Below, one piece after another: positions 43,738 through 52,206 of a stretch of 64,000 nucleotides of DNA (the stretch's first letter is position 1; each line of letters starts with the position of its first letter). The notes under the pieces were generated by a model. It saw nothing but the letters and a program-made list of their open reading frames with translations, ran no database searches and was not told the origin of the DNA. Source of the stretch: Planctomycetota bacterium (GTDB lineage: Bacteria > Planctomycetota > Phycisphaerae > Sedimentisphaerales > Anaerohalosphaeraceae); the NCBI GenBank assembly GCA_013349435.1, contig DUZQ01000002.1:1-64000 (forward strand). The letters are read 5' to 3'. The position numbers and the translations under genes are program-made.

Positions 43738-45897
43738 TCATTTTACGGGAGTAAGCGAAAGCTTTGTCTCTTCCCGGGCTTTGATTTTTATCCAGACGAT
43801 AAGAGCGGTATTCCCTTCAACGTCGTACTCAATACCGTACCGAAAATCTTTGCCCCTCGGAACCTTTCTTCCATCAATTGTCAAGGTCGCTTCGGCCGAG
43901 CCACAATTTTCAATAACCAGAGCAAGATTTTCCAGCGGCTCTTCTTTGCTCGCGGCAAACTCGGCTTCGAGTACATCCCCCTGTCTCTTTGCCTTCAGGA
44001 TGTATGCTCTTTGAGTGTAATCATAACCCTCGCTTTCATAGCCGGAGCCTGCTACTTTAATCTCAGGCGGCCGGTTCCAGGACCTTGCAAGAGCAACAAG
44101 CGACTCGGCAGGCTTGTCGGTCATGCCGTAAAGAGCAGCCTGACCAGCCGGATCTCCCCAGCTCAATGACGAATGCGCCGTTCGGTCGGGTGCGTTTGCA
44201 CTTCTGCCGTCCGAATATGTCTGGGCCACAGGCCAGTGATTCCACCACGGAAAATGTGAATACGCCGGCCTTACCTCAAGATTAAAAACATCAAATCCAC
44301 CACCTTCACGTAATATCATAAATGGCCTGAATTTGGACTTAAAGTTGGTCATTTGAATTACAGCTTCGTCAAGGTCAAATTCAGGATACCCGTGTTCCCA
44401 GGAGTAAGATTTGCTCCGGCCATCCATATTCACCAATGTACACGCCTCAAGCTCGACATTATCCTCCGGCCTTGTCCCCGGCTCATTCAAAAAAATCGTC
44501 TCCTGCCAGCCCCCATAACCCGGCAGAACTTTTCTTACACTTACACCGTCAGGATAAATATAATACAACTCATTTCCCCACTCGCCGAAGCCCGTTTCGT
44601 TCGGTACATCCTTCTGCCTGAACTTAACGTCCATCTGCAGATAACGCCAATTGACTACACAGCGGGCATCGTTACTTTCTATTATGGCAACCCGGCTGCT
44701 CCTGCACTGAGTATCGGACATGTGCTCGATACAGCCGGTGGGCATTTCCTCTCTCGCTCCGGCTCCTAAGAACCAGTTATTACCGGTCTCGCGGCTCTGG
44801 TCGGCCATCCACTTGCCGTTCTCCGATACCAGACAGGCCGAGTACCGCGTCCCCCGCCAGAACATCACCTTCGTCGGCAGTTCATCAAACTGTACAACCA
44901 CATCCATATAATCCCCAACCGGCCAAATAGCGTCCCATTCAGGATAAAACTTCAGTCGCGTGTAGTTTGCACCAAATCTGCCAGAAGGCTTGACGGTCGG
45001 GAATTTCCGCGGTGCAAATTCCGGTATGTTTTCAGGCTTAACTGATTTATAGATGCTTTCAACCTCTTTGGCGCTTAGCGTTTTATCATAAACCTTTATC
45101 TCATCAATGATACCGTCAAAAGTATATCGCGAAGGGTAAGTCGCCCAGTCGCGGATAGGCTCCGATGGAGCCAGGTCAACGCGGTTTTTGCCTATCCTGA
45201 AGCCCTTGTTCATATCACTGTAAGCGATACCGTAGTCAAACTGAAAATTGTTATAAGTACCCGCCGGCTTGCCGTCGATATATATGGCAAGACCCTCTTT
45301 AGCGTCATAAGTCCCCACAACGTGGTGCCACTGATACAGACTAAGACCAAGTTTTGTCTTCGGATCGACCTCGGAATTACACTCATGCCAGACGCTTGTT
45401 GCATCGGATATATGAAAGCCCAACCTTCCGCGTCCGTCAATGCCGAAGTAAAATCCGGTAATCTTATATTTGCCCACAGTCAGTATCGGCGCCCAGTTCC
45501 ACGGATACGCCCCCATCGCAATCCACGCCTCAATGGAAATATTCTTTACCGGTACTTCCAGCCCTTCGTCATCTTCATCGCGTCTGCGCCGCGACTCCCT
45601 CTGTCTGCTCTCAACATAGCAGCTGAATCCGTCGAACTTTATCGCCGAACCCGACACTCCCGGAACATATTTGGCCAGGCCTTTTATGCTATAGTCCGCC
45701 CCCGTAACAATCTCTTCGGTGGATGCCCGCCGCATACGCTCACCGTAGCTGAAGCCCAGGTCCTTCTCGTCGTCAAAGCCCCAATAAAAAACCACTTTGC
45801 CTGAACAAAGCCGGGGCGATAACAATGCAAAAAACAGGCAAAAGACCGACAAGAATCGCTTTTCAGGAAAAATAAATGTTTTGATGCGCTTAACCAT
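43738..45897 (-). CDS. Secreted LamG-domain protein, probable glycan-associated
   Basis: A 719-residue exported protein (signal peptide over about residues 12-33, cut near LCSG-KV). A concanavalin-A-like/LamG domain spans about 65-295: FDGFSCYVES, SIEAWIAMG, WHHVVGTYDAKEGLAIYIDG and FDGIIDEIKVYDKTLSAKEV are typical. The following 420 residues contain a WPVGDYMDVVVQFDEL region and a C-terminal beta domain that I do not recognise. ATG 45897 is chosen since AAGGGG lies 8 nt upstream; ATG 45903 is too close. No catalytic motif could be named. With the downstream fucosidase it probably forms a glycan-degradation unit. Confidence 0.75.
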   Translation of the reverse strand: MVKRIKTFIFPEKRFLSVFCLFFALLSPRLCSGKVVFYWGFDDEKDLGFSYGERMRRASTEEIVTGADYSIKGLAKYVPGVSGSAIKFDGFSCYVESRQRESRRRRDEDDEGLEVPVKNISIEAWIAMGAYPWNWAPILTVGKYKITGFYFGIDGRGRLGFHISDATSVWHECNSEVDPKTKLGLSLYQWHHVVGTYDAKEGLAIYIDGKPAGTYNNFQFDYGIAYSDMNKGFRIGKNRVDLAPSEPIRDWATYPSRYTFDGIIDEIKVYDKTLSAKEVESIYKSVKPENIPEFAPRKFPTVKPSGRFGANYTRLKFYPEWDAIWPVGDYMDVVVQFDELPTKVMFWRGTRYSACLVSENGKWMADQSRETGNNWFLGAGAREEMPTGCIEHMSDTQCRSSRVAIIESNDARCVVNWRYLQMDVKFRQKDVPNETGFGEWGNELYYIYPDGVSVRKVLPGYGGWQETIFLNEPGTRPEDNVELEACTLVNMDGRSKSYSWEHGYPEFDLDEAVIQMTNFKSKFRPFMILREGGGFDVFNLEVRPAYSHFPWWNHWPVAQTYSDGRSANAPDRTAHSSLSWGDPAGQAALYGMTDKPAESLVALARSWNRPPEIKVAGSGYESEGYDYTQRAYILKAKRQGDVLEAEFAASKEEPLENLALVIENCGSAEATLTIDGRKVPRGKDFRYGIEYDVEGNTALIVWIKIKAREETKLSLTPVK

Positions 45898-45999
45898 ATT
45901 CATTTCCCCTTATTCAGTATAACACCATCTTGCGGCTAAAACACCCAGGCAATCTTCGGTATCCACCCTGAACTACATGATAAAATCCATCTCCCTCAA

Positions 46000-46028
46000 A
46001 CTATACTCTTGCCCATATAGAAAGTCAA
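46000..46028 (-). promoter_or_regulatory. Sigma70-like promoter for the LamG-GH29 operon
   Basis: On the minus strand, TTGACT (46028-46023), a 17-bp spacer and TATAGT (46005-46000) lie about 100 bp before the LamG start. Confidence 0.6.
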
Positions 46029-46065
46029 CTTTGTGATTATAATTCCCGGAAGCAATCTTTCTTGC

Positions 46066-47421
46066 TCAATTAACAAACCTTTTGATTATCTGCCGGGGCC
46101 TTACGTTTTCATCCAGGTCGCTCAGCACTTCTTCATTTTGCGCCTCAAGCAAACTACCAACTTCACGGAAGAATTCGTTTTTTTCCCCGGCGTCTTCAAA
46201 ATTGTCCCGGGACCAACCGCTCGTATATCCCAAACCGGCTGCCCGCTGCAATACAGAATGGGCGTAAACGATATATGCACCTTCCAGAAAAACCGGCAAG
46301 AACGGTGAAAGCTCCTGCGAGTCAAAATCATCCACAAAACTTTGTCCCGGACTGTTCATCTCCGTCCCTGCCACAACCGGCAAATGCAGCTTCTCAGCAA
46401 CTTCCAGGACTCCACGGAGATTCTCAAGTTTTTTGCCGCTCAAACCCGGCGCGGCCTGCCGGCGGTACGGCACGCAGGCCGTGTAGCCCGGGTCGGGAAC
46501 TACGCTGATAGCCGCCGCTCCCCTTGCCATTGCAACTTCCAGAAGCCTTTCAATATCCTTCTCACCTTCCGATGTCCCGTCCAGCCAGGCAACAGCAGGT
46601 ATCCCGCCCGCCGCAAGAATGAACTCATTCATCTTTTCCAGCTCTGGAAATGCGCCCCTGTCAGGTTGTACATAACCCACACCACCGAGCTTCATCGTTT
46701 TTGCCCTGATTGTATTTAATAAAACCACATCCTCCGGTCCCTTGAACCCGGATACTTCCACACCTAATTTCTCAGACCAAAAGCCCGCCAACTCCGAGCC
46801 TTGGCCGAACAAAGCTTTTGCCTTGCGGGCATAGGCAATACATAAATGCCGTTCGGTCGCATTGCCGGCGGGCGTTAAACACAAAACGTCTTTTTCATAA
46901 TCCAGTTGCACCGGATTGAGATAATCGTTTACCCGCTTCATCAATCCAATATTTCTTTGCCGACTTGTTTTGCGAAGACCGGCTGAAAACTTTGCCTGTG
47001 CTCCGTGCAACCGGGCGCTTGGAAACCCTAAACCTATATGATAAGCAATCCCCGGCTCACCCGGCGAGTTAATCACCTTGTCTGCAAATTCCGGCACAAA
47101 AACCCGCGTCTCCAGGCCTGCGCAGGTTTTAAGACCCAACATCCCGCCCGCCTCTAGAAACTCATCAAGCCCGTCTAACACATCGAAGTCAACAATCCCG
47201 GCAACAGCCAAACCCGCCTTACGTGCCAAATATGCAATTTTGCTCGGCGAATAGCCGTAGCAGTTGTAAGAAAAAAAAGTATGACAATGCAGATTGACCG
47301 CCAGACCCGGCTCATAAAAAACAACCTCACCTGCTTTTGCCCTGTCGCACAGCACCGACAGAGCCTTATTTCTTTCATTTCTGTCGAAGCTGTCCAGCCT
47401 TTGCTCAAGTTCCTCAACCAA
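46066..47421 (-). CDS. PHP-domain protein (putative metal-dependent phosphoesterase)
   Basis: A 451-residue cytoplasmic protein. The PHP motif NLHCHTFFSYNCYGYSPSKI (near residue 42) and VDFDVLDGLDEFL supply metal ligands; further His/Asp residues occur in GIAYHIGLGFPS and the final VYAHSV region. The long middle part has no clear assignment. The start is probably TTG 47421, because GGAGG lies about 7 nt upstream inside a longer open frame; a TTG at 47442 lacks a ribosome site. PHP proteins hydrolyse phosphoesters, but the substrate here is unknown. Confidence 0.75.
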   Translation of the reverse strand: MVEELEQRLDSFDRNERNKALSVLCDRAKAGEVVFYEPGLAVNLHCHTFFSYNCYGYSPSKIAYLARKAGLAVAGIVDFDVLDGLDEFLEAGGMLGLKTCAGLETRVFVPEFADKVINSPGEPGIAYHIGLGFPSARLHGAQAKFSAGLRKTSRQRNIGLMKRVNDYLNPVQLDYEKDVLCLTPAGNATERHLCIAYARKAKALFGQGSELAGFWSEKLGVEVSGFKGPEDVVLLNTIRAKTMKLGGVGYVQPDRGAFPELEKMNEFILAAGGIPAVAWLDGTSEGEKDIERLLEVAMARGAAAISVVPDPGYTACVPYRRQAAPGLSGKKLENLRGVLEVAEKLHLPVVAGTEMNSPGQSFVDDFDSQELSPFLPVFLEGAYIVYAHSVLQRAAGLGYTSGWSRDNFEDAGEKNEFFREVGSLLEAQNEEVLSDLDENVRPRQIIKRFVN

Positions 47422-47833
47422 AAACGAACCTCCGCTGTGCAAATATATTTGTCTTTGATTTCCTTTTTGCTTGCGGCCGTATTATACGAACTGGAATTAA
47501 TTCCTGCGCCCCTCTGTCATTCCCGCGAAGCTTGTCCCCGCGAAGGAATGTCACCCCTGCGGAGGCAGGGGCGGGAAGCGCCGAATCCAGATTATTTCCG
47601 CATCCAGGAACCGCGAGCGACTTACAAATCGGTGTTACACAGTGAACTGCTTCACAACAAGCGCAAATATTAAATCCAAATGGTATTACAAGATTACTCG
47701 AAAATATATCATAACTGCACCCAAAACACAATTTCGGTAGCTGCATGGTTTCTTTGTTGCAAAACCCGGTTTGCTTATTGACGTGTTTTTTAAAGTCTAT
47801 CGAGGTAAATAAAAAAAGCAGGCAATTTTCGGT
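47422..47833. repeat. Intergenic region with GC-rich repeat fragment
   Basis: A 412-bp gap. It contains a TATAAT box on the minus strand (47486-47481) that might serve the PHP gene, with no good -35. At 47515-47590 there is a GC-rich inverted-repeat block (CCCCTGC...GCAGGGG) of the kind scattered through this genome. The rest is AT-rich with no gene. Confidence 0.6.
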
Positions 47834-48889
47834 TCAATTCCGGCAAAGTTTGGAGCGGATGATTTCGGCCCTGACGGCGTCTCTGCTGTCGGGGTCAAGT
47901 GGTCGGCCTTTGTTGAGCTGCAGGTGGGCCGGCTGGGTCAGCATAAAAAGCTCGTTTATCGTGGTGATGGAAATATTTTTGACCCTGCCGAGGTTGACAC
48001 CCATGCGTATCTGGCTGAGAAGAAAAAGCGCTTCCTTGGAGCTTATCAGCCGGGCGTTTTTCAGAACTCCAAGCGCCCTTTGAATCTTGTCGTCAACTGC
48101 GTTTTTCTGCTTGGTTAAAAGTTCGGCCCTGGCCAGTTTTTCGTACTCGACAATCCTGGGCACGATGGAACCGGAGAACTCACTGACGATGTCAAGCTCT
48201 GAGACGCCGAGTGTGATCTGGTTGGAAAGTTGGAAAAAATCGCCCACGGCATCGGTCCCTTCGCCGAAAAGACCCCTTATCGCAAGATTAGTATCACGGG
48301 CGGCATTGAAGAACTTCTCTATCTGACCGGTCATTTTCAGGGCCGGCAAATGCAACATTACCGAGACGCGAATGCCGGTGCCCAGATTGGTCGGGCAGGC
48401 GGTGAGGTAGCCGTATTCGCCGCTGAAGGCGTATTGAACCTTCTGCTCTATCATATCGTCGATGCGGTTGATTTTCTCCCAGCACTCTTTCAGTTGCAAC
48501 CCGGCTTGAAAAACCTGAATGCGCAGGTGGTCTTCCTCGTTTATCATAGCGGTAAATGATTCGCTTGGGGCAATGATGACGCCACGAGGTCCTTTTCCGC
48601 GGGCATGCTGTCGGCTGATGAGGTGTCGTTCAACAAGTAAATCCTGCTCAAGAGAAGATGCATCCGCCATATTGACGAAAAAGACGTCTTCACCTATGTC
48701 AAGCGACAAAATAGCATCTTTTAATTTTTCCAGGACGTCTGTTTTTCGTTGCTTGGTAAGGCAGGGAAGAAACTCGAAACCCGCCAGATTGCGGGCCAGC
48801 CGAACACGTGAAGAGATGACAATATCGGCGCCCGGGCCGGAGCCGTCAAACCATTTGCTTATACGGCTGCTTAAATCGTTCGGTATCAT
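47834..48889 (-). CDS. mcsB: Protein arginine kinase McsB
   Basis: A 351-residue guanidino-kinase that phosphorylates arginines to mark proteins for ClpCP. Visible blocks: SSRVRLARNLAGF (ATP/Arg contacts), INEEDHLRIQVF with the catalytic Glu, the CPTNLGTGIRVSVMLHLP loop carrying the key Cys, and IRGLFGEGTDAVGDFFQLSN. It overlaps mcsA by 4 bp. No ClpC or CtsR gene is in the window. Confidence 0.96.
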   Translation of the reverse strand: MIPNDLSSRISKWFDGSGPGADIVISSRVRLARNLAGFEFLPCLTKQRKTDVLEKLKDAILSLDIGEDVFFVNMADASSLEQDLLVERHLISRQHARGKGPRGVIIAPSESFTAMINEEDHLRIQVFQAGLQLKECWEKINRIDDMIEQKVQYAFSGEYGYLTACPTNLGTGIRVSVMLHLPALKMTGQIEKFFNAARDTNLAIRGLFGEGTDAVGDFFQLSNQITLGVSELDIVSEFSGSIVPRIVEYEKLARAELLTKQKNAVDDKIQRALGVLKNARLISSKEALFLLSQIRMGVNLGRVKNISITTINELFMLTQPAHLQLNKGRPLDPDSRDAVRAEIIRSKLCRN

Positions 48890-49389
48890 TGCAGACGGTT
48901 TATCTCATCTCTTAGTTTCGCTGCTGTTTCGTAATCTTCCGCTTTGACCGCGGCATCGAGCTTCTTGCGCAGCCCGAGCAGGCCAATCTGCTGCCTGGTG
49001 TCGTCGGGCACTTTTGAAGGGACCTTGCCGCGATGGGAGGTGTTTTGCGCCTGAGATTTTTCAATGATAGGCCGCAGTGCCTTGTCAAAAACTTCATAAT
49101 CGGCGGGACAACCGAGCAAAAGCTCTTTTCGGAAGCGTTTCAAAGTCATCCCGCAGTGCGGACATTCTATATCTTCTACTATCATCTCGTCAGAGCCGCC
49201 ACCGGAATAATGCTGCGTCTGAACAGCCAGCAAGGTACTCAACAACTCGTTGAGGGGTATCTGGTTCTTGACCGCCAGACCCTGCTGGTGAGCACAGGCC
49301 TCACACAAATGCATCTCATGACGCTGACCGCCGTGAATTTCGGTCAGGTGGATGGTTGCTGTATTTTGCTTGCAAGACTGACACTGCAT
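48886..49389 (-). CDS. mcsA: McsA, activator of arginine kinase
   Basis: A 167-residue zinc protein with paired CxxC motifs CQSCKQN (3-9) and LCEACAHQ (about 28-35), then CPHCGMTL (about 76-83), and a C-terminal UvrB/UvrC-type helix pair LRKKLDAAVKAEDYETAAKL. It stimulates McsB. A TATAAT box on the minus strand (49418-49413) with a short leader may be its promoter, but no good -35 is seen. Confidence 0.92.
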   Translation of the reverse strand: MQCQSCKQNTATIHLTEIHGGQRHEMHLCEACAHQQGLAVKNQIPLNELLSTLLAVQTQHYSGGGSDEMIVEDIECPHCGMTLKRFRKELLLGCPADYEVFDKALRPIIEKSQAQNTSHRGKVPSKVPDDTRQQIGLLGLRKKLDAAVKAEDYETAAKLRDEINRLQ

Positions 49390-49485
49390 ATCATATCAAC
49401 CCTTCTGGATATATTATACCACATCGCAATTAAAATATCGACAATAAATTCCATCCACTGTAGCGACAAAACCAGCAAAACTTTT

Positions 49486-49851
49486 TTAGCCGGTGTATCT
49501 CGCCCAACAACCCGCCGCCTCCGAGACCTCGACATATTGCAGTTTTACCCGCTCCGGCAGTAGTGGTTTGAGTTTGTCGTAAATATATTTTGCCACGTTC
49601 TCGGCAGAGGCGCTTGTCCCGCCAAAGCAGGCAAGCTCCTCCAGCCGGGCACCGTCGAGCAGTTGCGCCACCCCATTTATCTTAGCCCCCAACCAGTGAA
49701 AGTCAACAACCAGGCCGTTTTCATCAAGTTCCTCGGCAGATACGGCCGAGCGAACGACCCATTTGTGCTCGTGCAGCGGTTCCACCTCGCAGCCCGGCAT
49801 TGTCAGTTGATGACGTGCCGTAAAACTGGTCTGAACCGTAACAGTGAACAA
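49486..49851 (-). CDS. 6-pyruvoyl-tetrahydropterin synthase / QueD family protein
   Basis: A 121-residue T-fold enzyme, probably 6-carboxytetrahydropterin synthase of queuosine synthesis or a relative. Zinc histidines are visible in SFTARHQL (about residue 14) and in PLHEHKW (about 27-29), and a late ENVAKYIYDKLK helix and VEVSEAAGCWARY match the family. The start is probably TTG 49851, since CGGAGA precedes it by about 7 nt; that removes five residues of a longer frame. The usual Cys before the second His pair (CEVEPLHEH) is present. Confidence 0.8.
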   Translation of the reverse strand: MFTVTVQTSFTARHQLTMPGCEVEPLHEHKWVVRSAVSAEELDENGLVVDFHWLGAKINGVAQLLDGARLEELACFGGTSASAENVAKYIYDKLKPLLPERVKLQYVEVSEAAGCWARYTG

Positions 49852-49888
49852 ACTATATCTCCGCAAATGAATCTAAAATATGCGGTTT

Positions 49889-50389
49889 CTAATTCCCACC
49901 CATTTCTTTGAGGCGTTCTCTGAGGAGCTTGTAAACAGGGAGCGGGATGAGTTTGGAGACGTCCCCGCCCAACAGGGCCACCTGCCTTACCATTGTGGAG
50001 CTTACAAATCCGTACTCCTCACTGGTCATTACAAAAACCGTCTCTATACCCGCTACAGAGCGGTTGGTCATTGCAAGTTGAAACTCATACTGAACATCGG
50101 TAAGATTCCTCAGGCCCCGAAGCATGACATCTGCCTCCTTCTGTGCGGCAAACTCCACCGTCAGGCAATCGTAGCTTTCCACAGAGACACGCGGCATATC
50201 GGAAACGAGCCGGCTTATCATTGCGACGCGCTCGGCTTGTGTGAAAAGCTCCTCTTTGACGGGACTTCGGCCAACGGCGATAATCAACTCATCAAAAAGC
50301 TTGTTGCCCCTGCCGATAACATCAAGGTGGCCGTTTGTAATCGGGTCGAAAGAGCCGGGAAAAATCGCCCTTACGGGTTTGTGCTCCAT
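49889..50389 (-). CDS. coaD: Phosphopantetheine adenylyltransferase
   Basis: A 166-residue enzyme of coenzyme A synthesis. The nucleotidyltransferase motif FPGSFDPITNGHLDVI (about 10-25), AVGRSPVKEELF, LRGLRNLTDVQYEF and the ISSTxxR-type motif FVSSTMVRQVA are intact. It is in a minus-strand run after the HD-like gene, with AAGGTG as ribosome site. Confidence 0.97.
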   Translation of the reverse strand: MEHKPVRAIFPGSFDPITNGHLDVIGRGNKLFDELIIAVGRSPVKEELFTQAERVAMISRLVSDMPRVSVESYDCLTVEFAAQKEADVMLRGLRNLTDVQYEFQLAMTNRSVAGIETVFVMTSEEYGFVSSTMVRQVALLGGDVSKLIPLPVYKLLRERLKEMGGN

Positions 50390-50403
50390 TGATTCACCAC
50401 ACC

Positions 50404-51114
50404 TTAAGAATCCGGCTTACTATTCAACGATTCCAGGATAGCATCTTCGAGGTCTTTGGCGGAATGTTCCGTGCCAAGCTGCATCATAAAGTACTTGGCG
50501 GCGGAAAACCGTTTGGAAGCGAGTTTGCGGACAGACTCAATCCGAAAACCCTCCTTAAGCCTGGCCTCCCAGTAGCGATAATCGATTTTCCTTTGCCAAC
50601 TGTCCAGCACCTCTGAGGCGCCCCTGCCGTGAATCACATACCTGCGGAACTCGTTGAAAAGACCCACCGCCCCCATATCGTCAAGATTCCGGGCGTCGGA
50701 AAGGACCTTGGCCTCGGTCATATCGGTAAAACGGTTGCCCGATTCGATGATAATCCTGTTTATTTTGTCAATTTTCGGCCCGGCAAGAGCACCACTGAGC
50801 CTGTCGGAGACAATTTGTGTGGAAAAATCCAGTAAATCGCCCAAGGTAACATCTGCCAGGACAAACCTGGCTGCGGTATCTTCAGGGTCGGCATAGCGGG
50901 CAAAGCCGGCATCGGAAAAATATGCTCCCGCGGTCAGGCAAAAGCGGTCGATCGCCAATTTGGCCTCGGCCAGTTCCGGCAGTCTGCATATATGCTCGAC
51001 ATTGCGAACCAGCCTTTGAGCGCGGTCCCAAAGCCAGTTGTCCTCCGTGCCCGCAAGGGTAGGCACCGTCAGAACCTGCCGGGCTATTTCTCTGATAACA
51101 TCTGTTTCTGACAT
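50404..51114 (-). CDS. HD-superfamily-like protein with degenerate metal site
   Basis: A 236-residue soluble helical protein. The block EAKVLSDARNLDDMGAVGLF (near residue 134) resembles the late LxDADRLDALGAIG motif of HD phosphohydrolases. LVRNVEHICRLPELAEAKLA resembles the opening helix, but the paired His-Asp of the HD motif is not visible. A catalytic role is doubtful. It lies 14 bp upstream of coaD and probably shares its transcript. Function unknown. Confidence 0.6.
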   Translation of the reverse strand: MSETDVIREIARQVLTVPTLAGTEDNWLWDRAQRLVRNVEHICRLPELAEAKLAIDRFCLTAGAYFSDAGFARYADPEDTAARFVLADVTLGDLLDFSTQIVSDRLSGALAGPKIDKINRIIIESGNRFTDMTEAKVLSDARNLDDMGAVGLFNEFRRYVIHGRGASEVLDSWQRKIDYRYWEARLKEGFRIESVRKLASKRFSAAKYFMMQLGTEHSAKDLEDAILESLNSKPDS

Positions 51115-51591
51115 AACTAATCCGCTTTCAAAAATGTGTGCTTCTTTATCGCAGACCCGAAGCGTTTAGTCAAGTCTTTTTGCAAAAACACCTGAGATGT
51201 TGTGAAACCACGTCCAGACTCCTCGTTCTACCGTCCCGATAAATCGGGTCTCAGAATGAAGGGTGTGTCGTTTTTGTTAAAAAAACATTAACATAAATAT
51301 TTATGCGGGAAAAAGTGCTGAAGACTACTAAAAAAACCTACCACCTGGTCAATGACTCCAAATAAAGTTGGGCTGGGTATAGTCAGGAGCTTTTTGGCCC
51401 GATATTATTTTGAATCGGTATCAAAAAAACCGCCTTAGCACCCACAGGCAAATATTTGTTATACTTTAATTGGCCGTTTATAAAAATTCGACCAAACTTT
51501 TCAATTAGTGTTGTACGAATGACCGATAGTTCTGATATAATGCAGCCGAAGTAAGCGTGCTTTATTGTGGCACGCCAATGGAAATCAGCAA
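51115..51591. other. Intergenic region between divergent genes
   Basis: A 477-bp gap, mostly AT-rich. It holds a perfect CCCGAT-AA-ATCGGG palindrome at 51235-51248 with a CAGAATGA repeat fragment next to it. A TATAAT box lies at about 51536-51541, with an imperfect TTGTAC 19 bp upstream, which could drive the plus-strand gene at 51592. No gene is evident. Confidence 0.5.
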
Positions 51592-52143
51592 ATGACGAAC
51601 CAGGCAAGAATTTCAAAAGTCCTAATATGTCTCGCGGCAGCCATGACCATCGGGGCAATGGTCCTGATGGCCCTGGACAGCAAGTCCCCTTCCGGAGGGG
51701 CTTTTAGTCTCACAAGTTACATCAACTTGAATCCAATCGAACAGGTGGCATTGACCGCCGGAACCACAGGCCCGGGTAAATGGAACCGTATTGAGGTGTG
51801 CTACAGCGGAACGCAGGCCGGCAACATCGGGCATTTGGCAAAGTTAGCCGGCCTTACAAGCGGCAGCGAACTAAATTACCACTTCGTCATTTGCAACGGA
51901 CAGGGCGCAAGCGACGGGCACATCCAGGCAACCAGGAAATGGCGCCGGCAAAGACCTTGCCTGCCGACCGAAAACTGGTACGGCTCGGACCAGACTATCA
52001 GAATTTGCACAATAGCAGAAAATTCAAGGAACGCTCCCACCGACTGCCAGATAAAACGTACCGCCGAGCTGACAGAAGAGTTGGCAAGAAAATTCGACAT
52101 CCCCACCCGGCAAATCATATACCCCGACAACTGGCAACTGTAA
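51592..52143 (+). CDS. Membrane-anchored amidase/PGRP-like protein, likely inactive
   Basis: A 183-residue protein with one N-terminal transmembrane segment (about 8-27). The remainder resembles the amidase-2/PGRP fold: WNRIEVCYSGTQAGN where active enzymes have a HHS/T start, LNYHFVICNGQGASDGHIQ, IRICTIAENSRNAPTDCQ and a final helix then IIYPDNW. The first zinc His is Cys and the later zinc ligands (HRD...C) are missing, so it may bind peptidoglycan without cutting it. ATG 51592 lacks a strong ribosome site; a TTG at 51565 is an alternative. Confidence 0.55.
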   Translation: MTNQARISKVLICLAAAMTIGAMVLMALDSKSPSGGAFSLTSYINLNPIEQVALTAGTTGPGKWNRIEVCYSGTQAGNIGHLAKLAGLTSGSELNYHFVICNGQGASDGHIQATRKWRRQRPCLPTENWYGSDQTIRICTIAENSRNAPTDCQIKRTAELTEELARKFDIPTRQIIYPDNWQL

Positions 52144-52206
52144 AGCACTCTGCAATACTCACGATGCCACACAGGATCCATTATAGGCCTGTTTGTGCTT
52201 TTGCTG

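Noticed and set aside
47281..47673. Open frames on the plus strand around the PHP start and the GC-rich repeat
   Set aside because: They are antisense to the PHP gene or cross repeat DNA, and have no ribosome site or recognisable domain.
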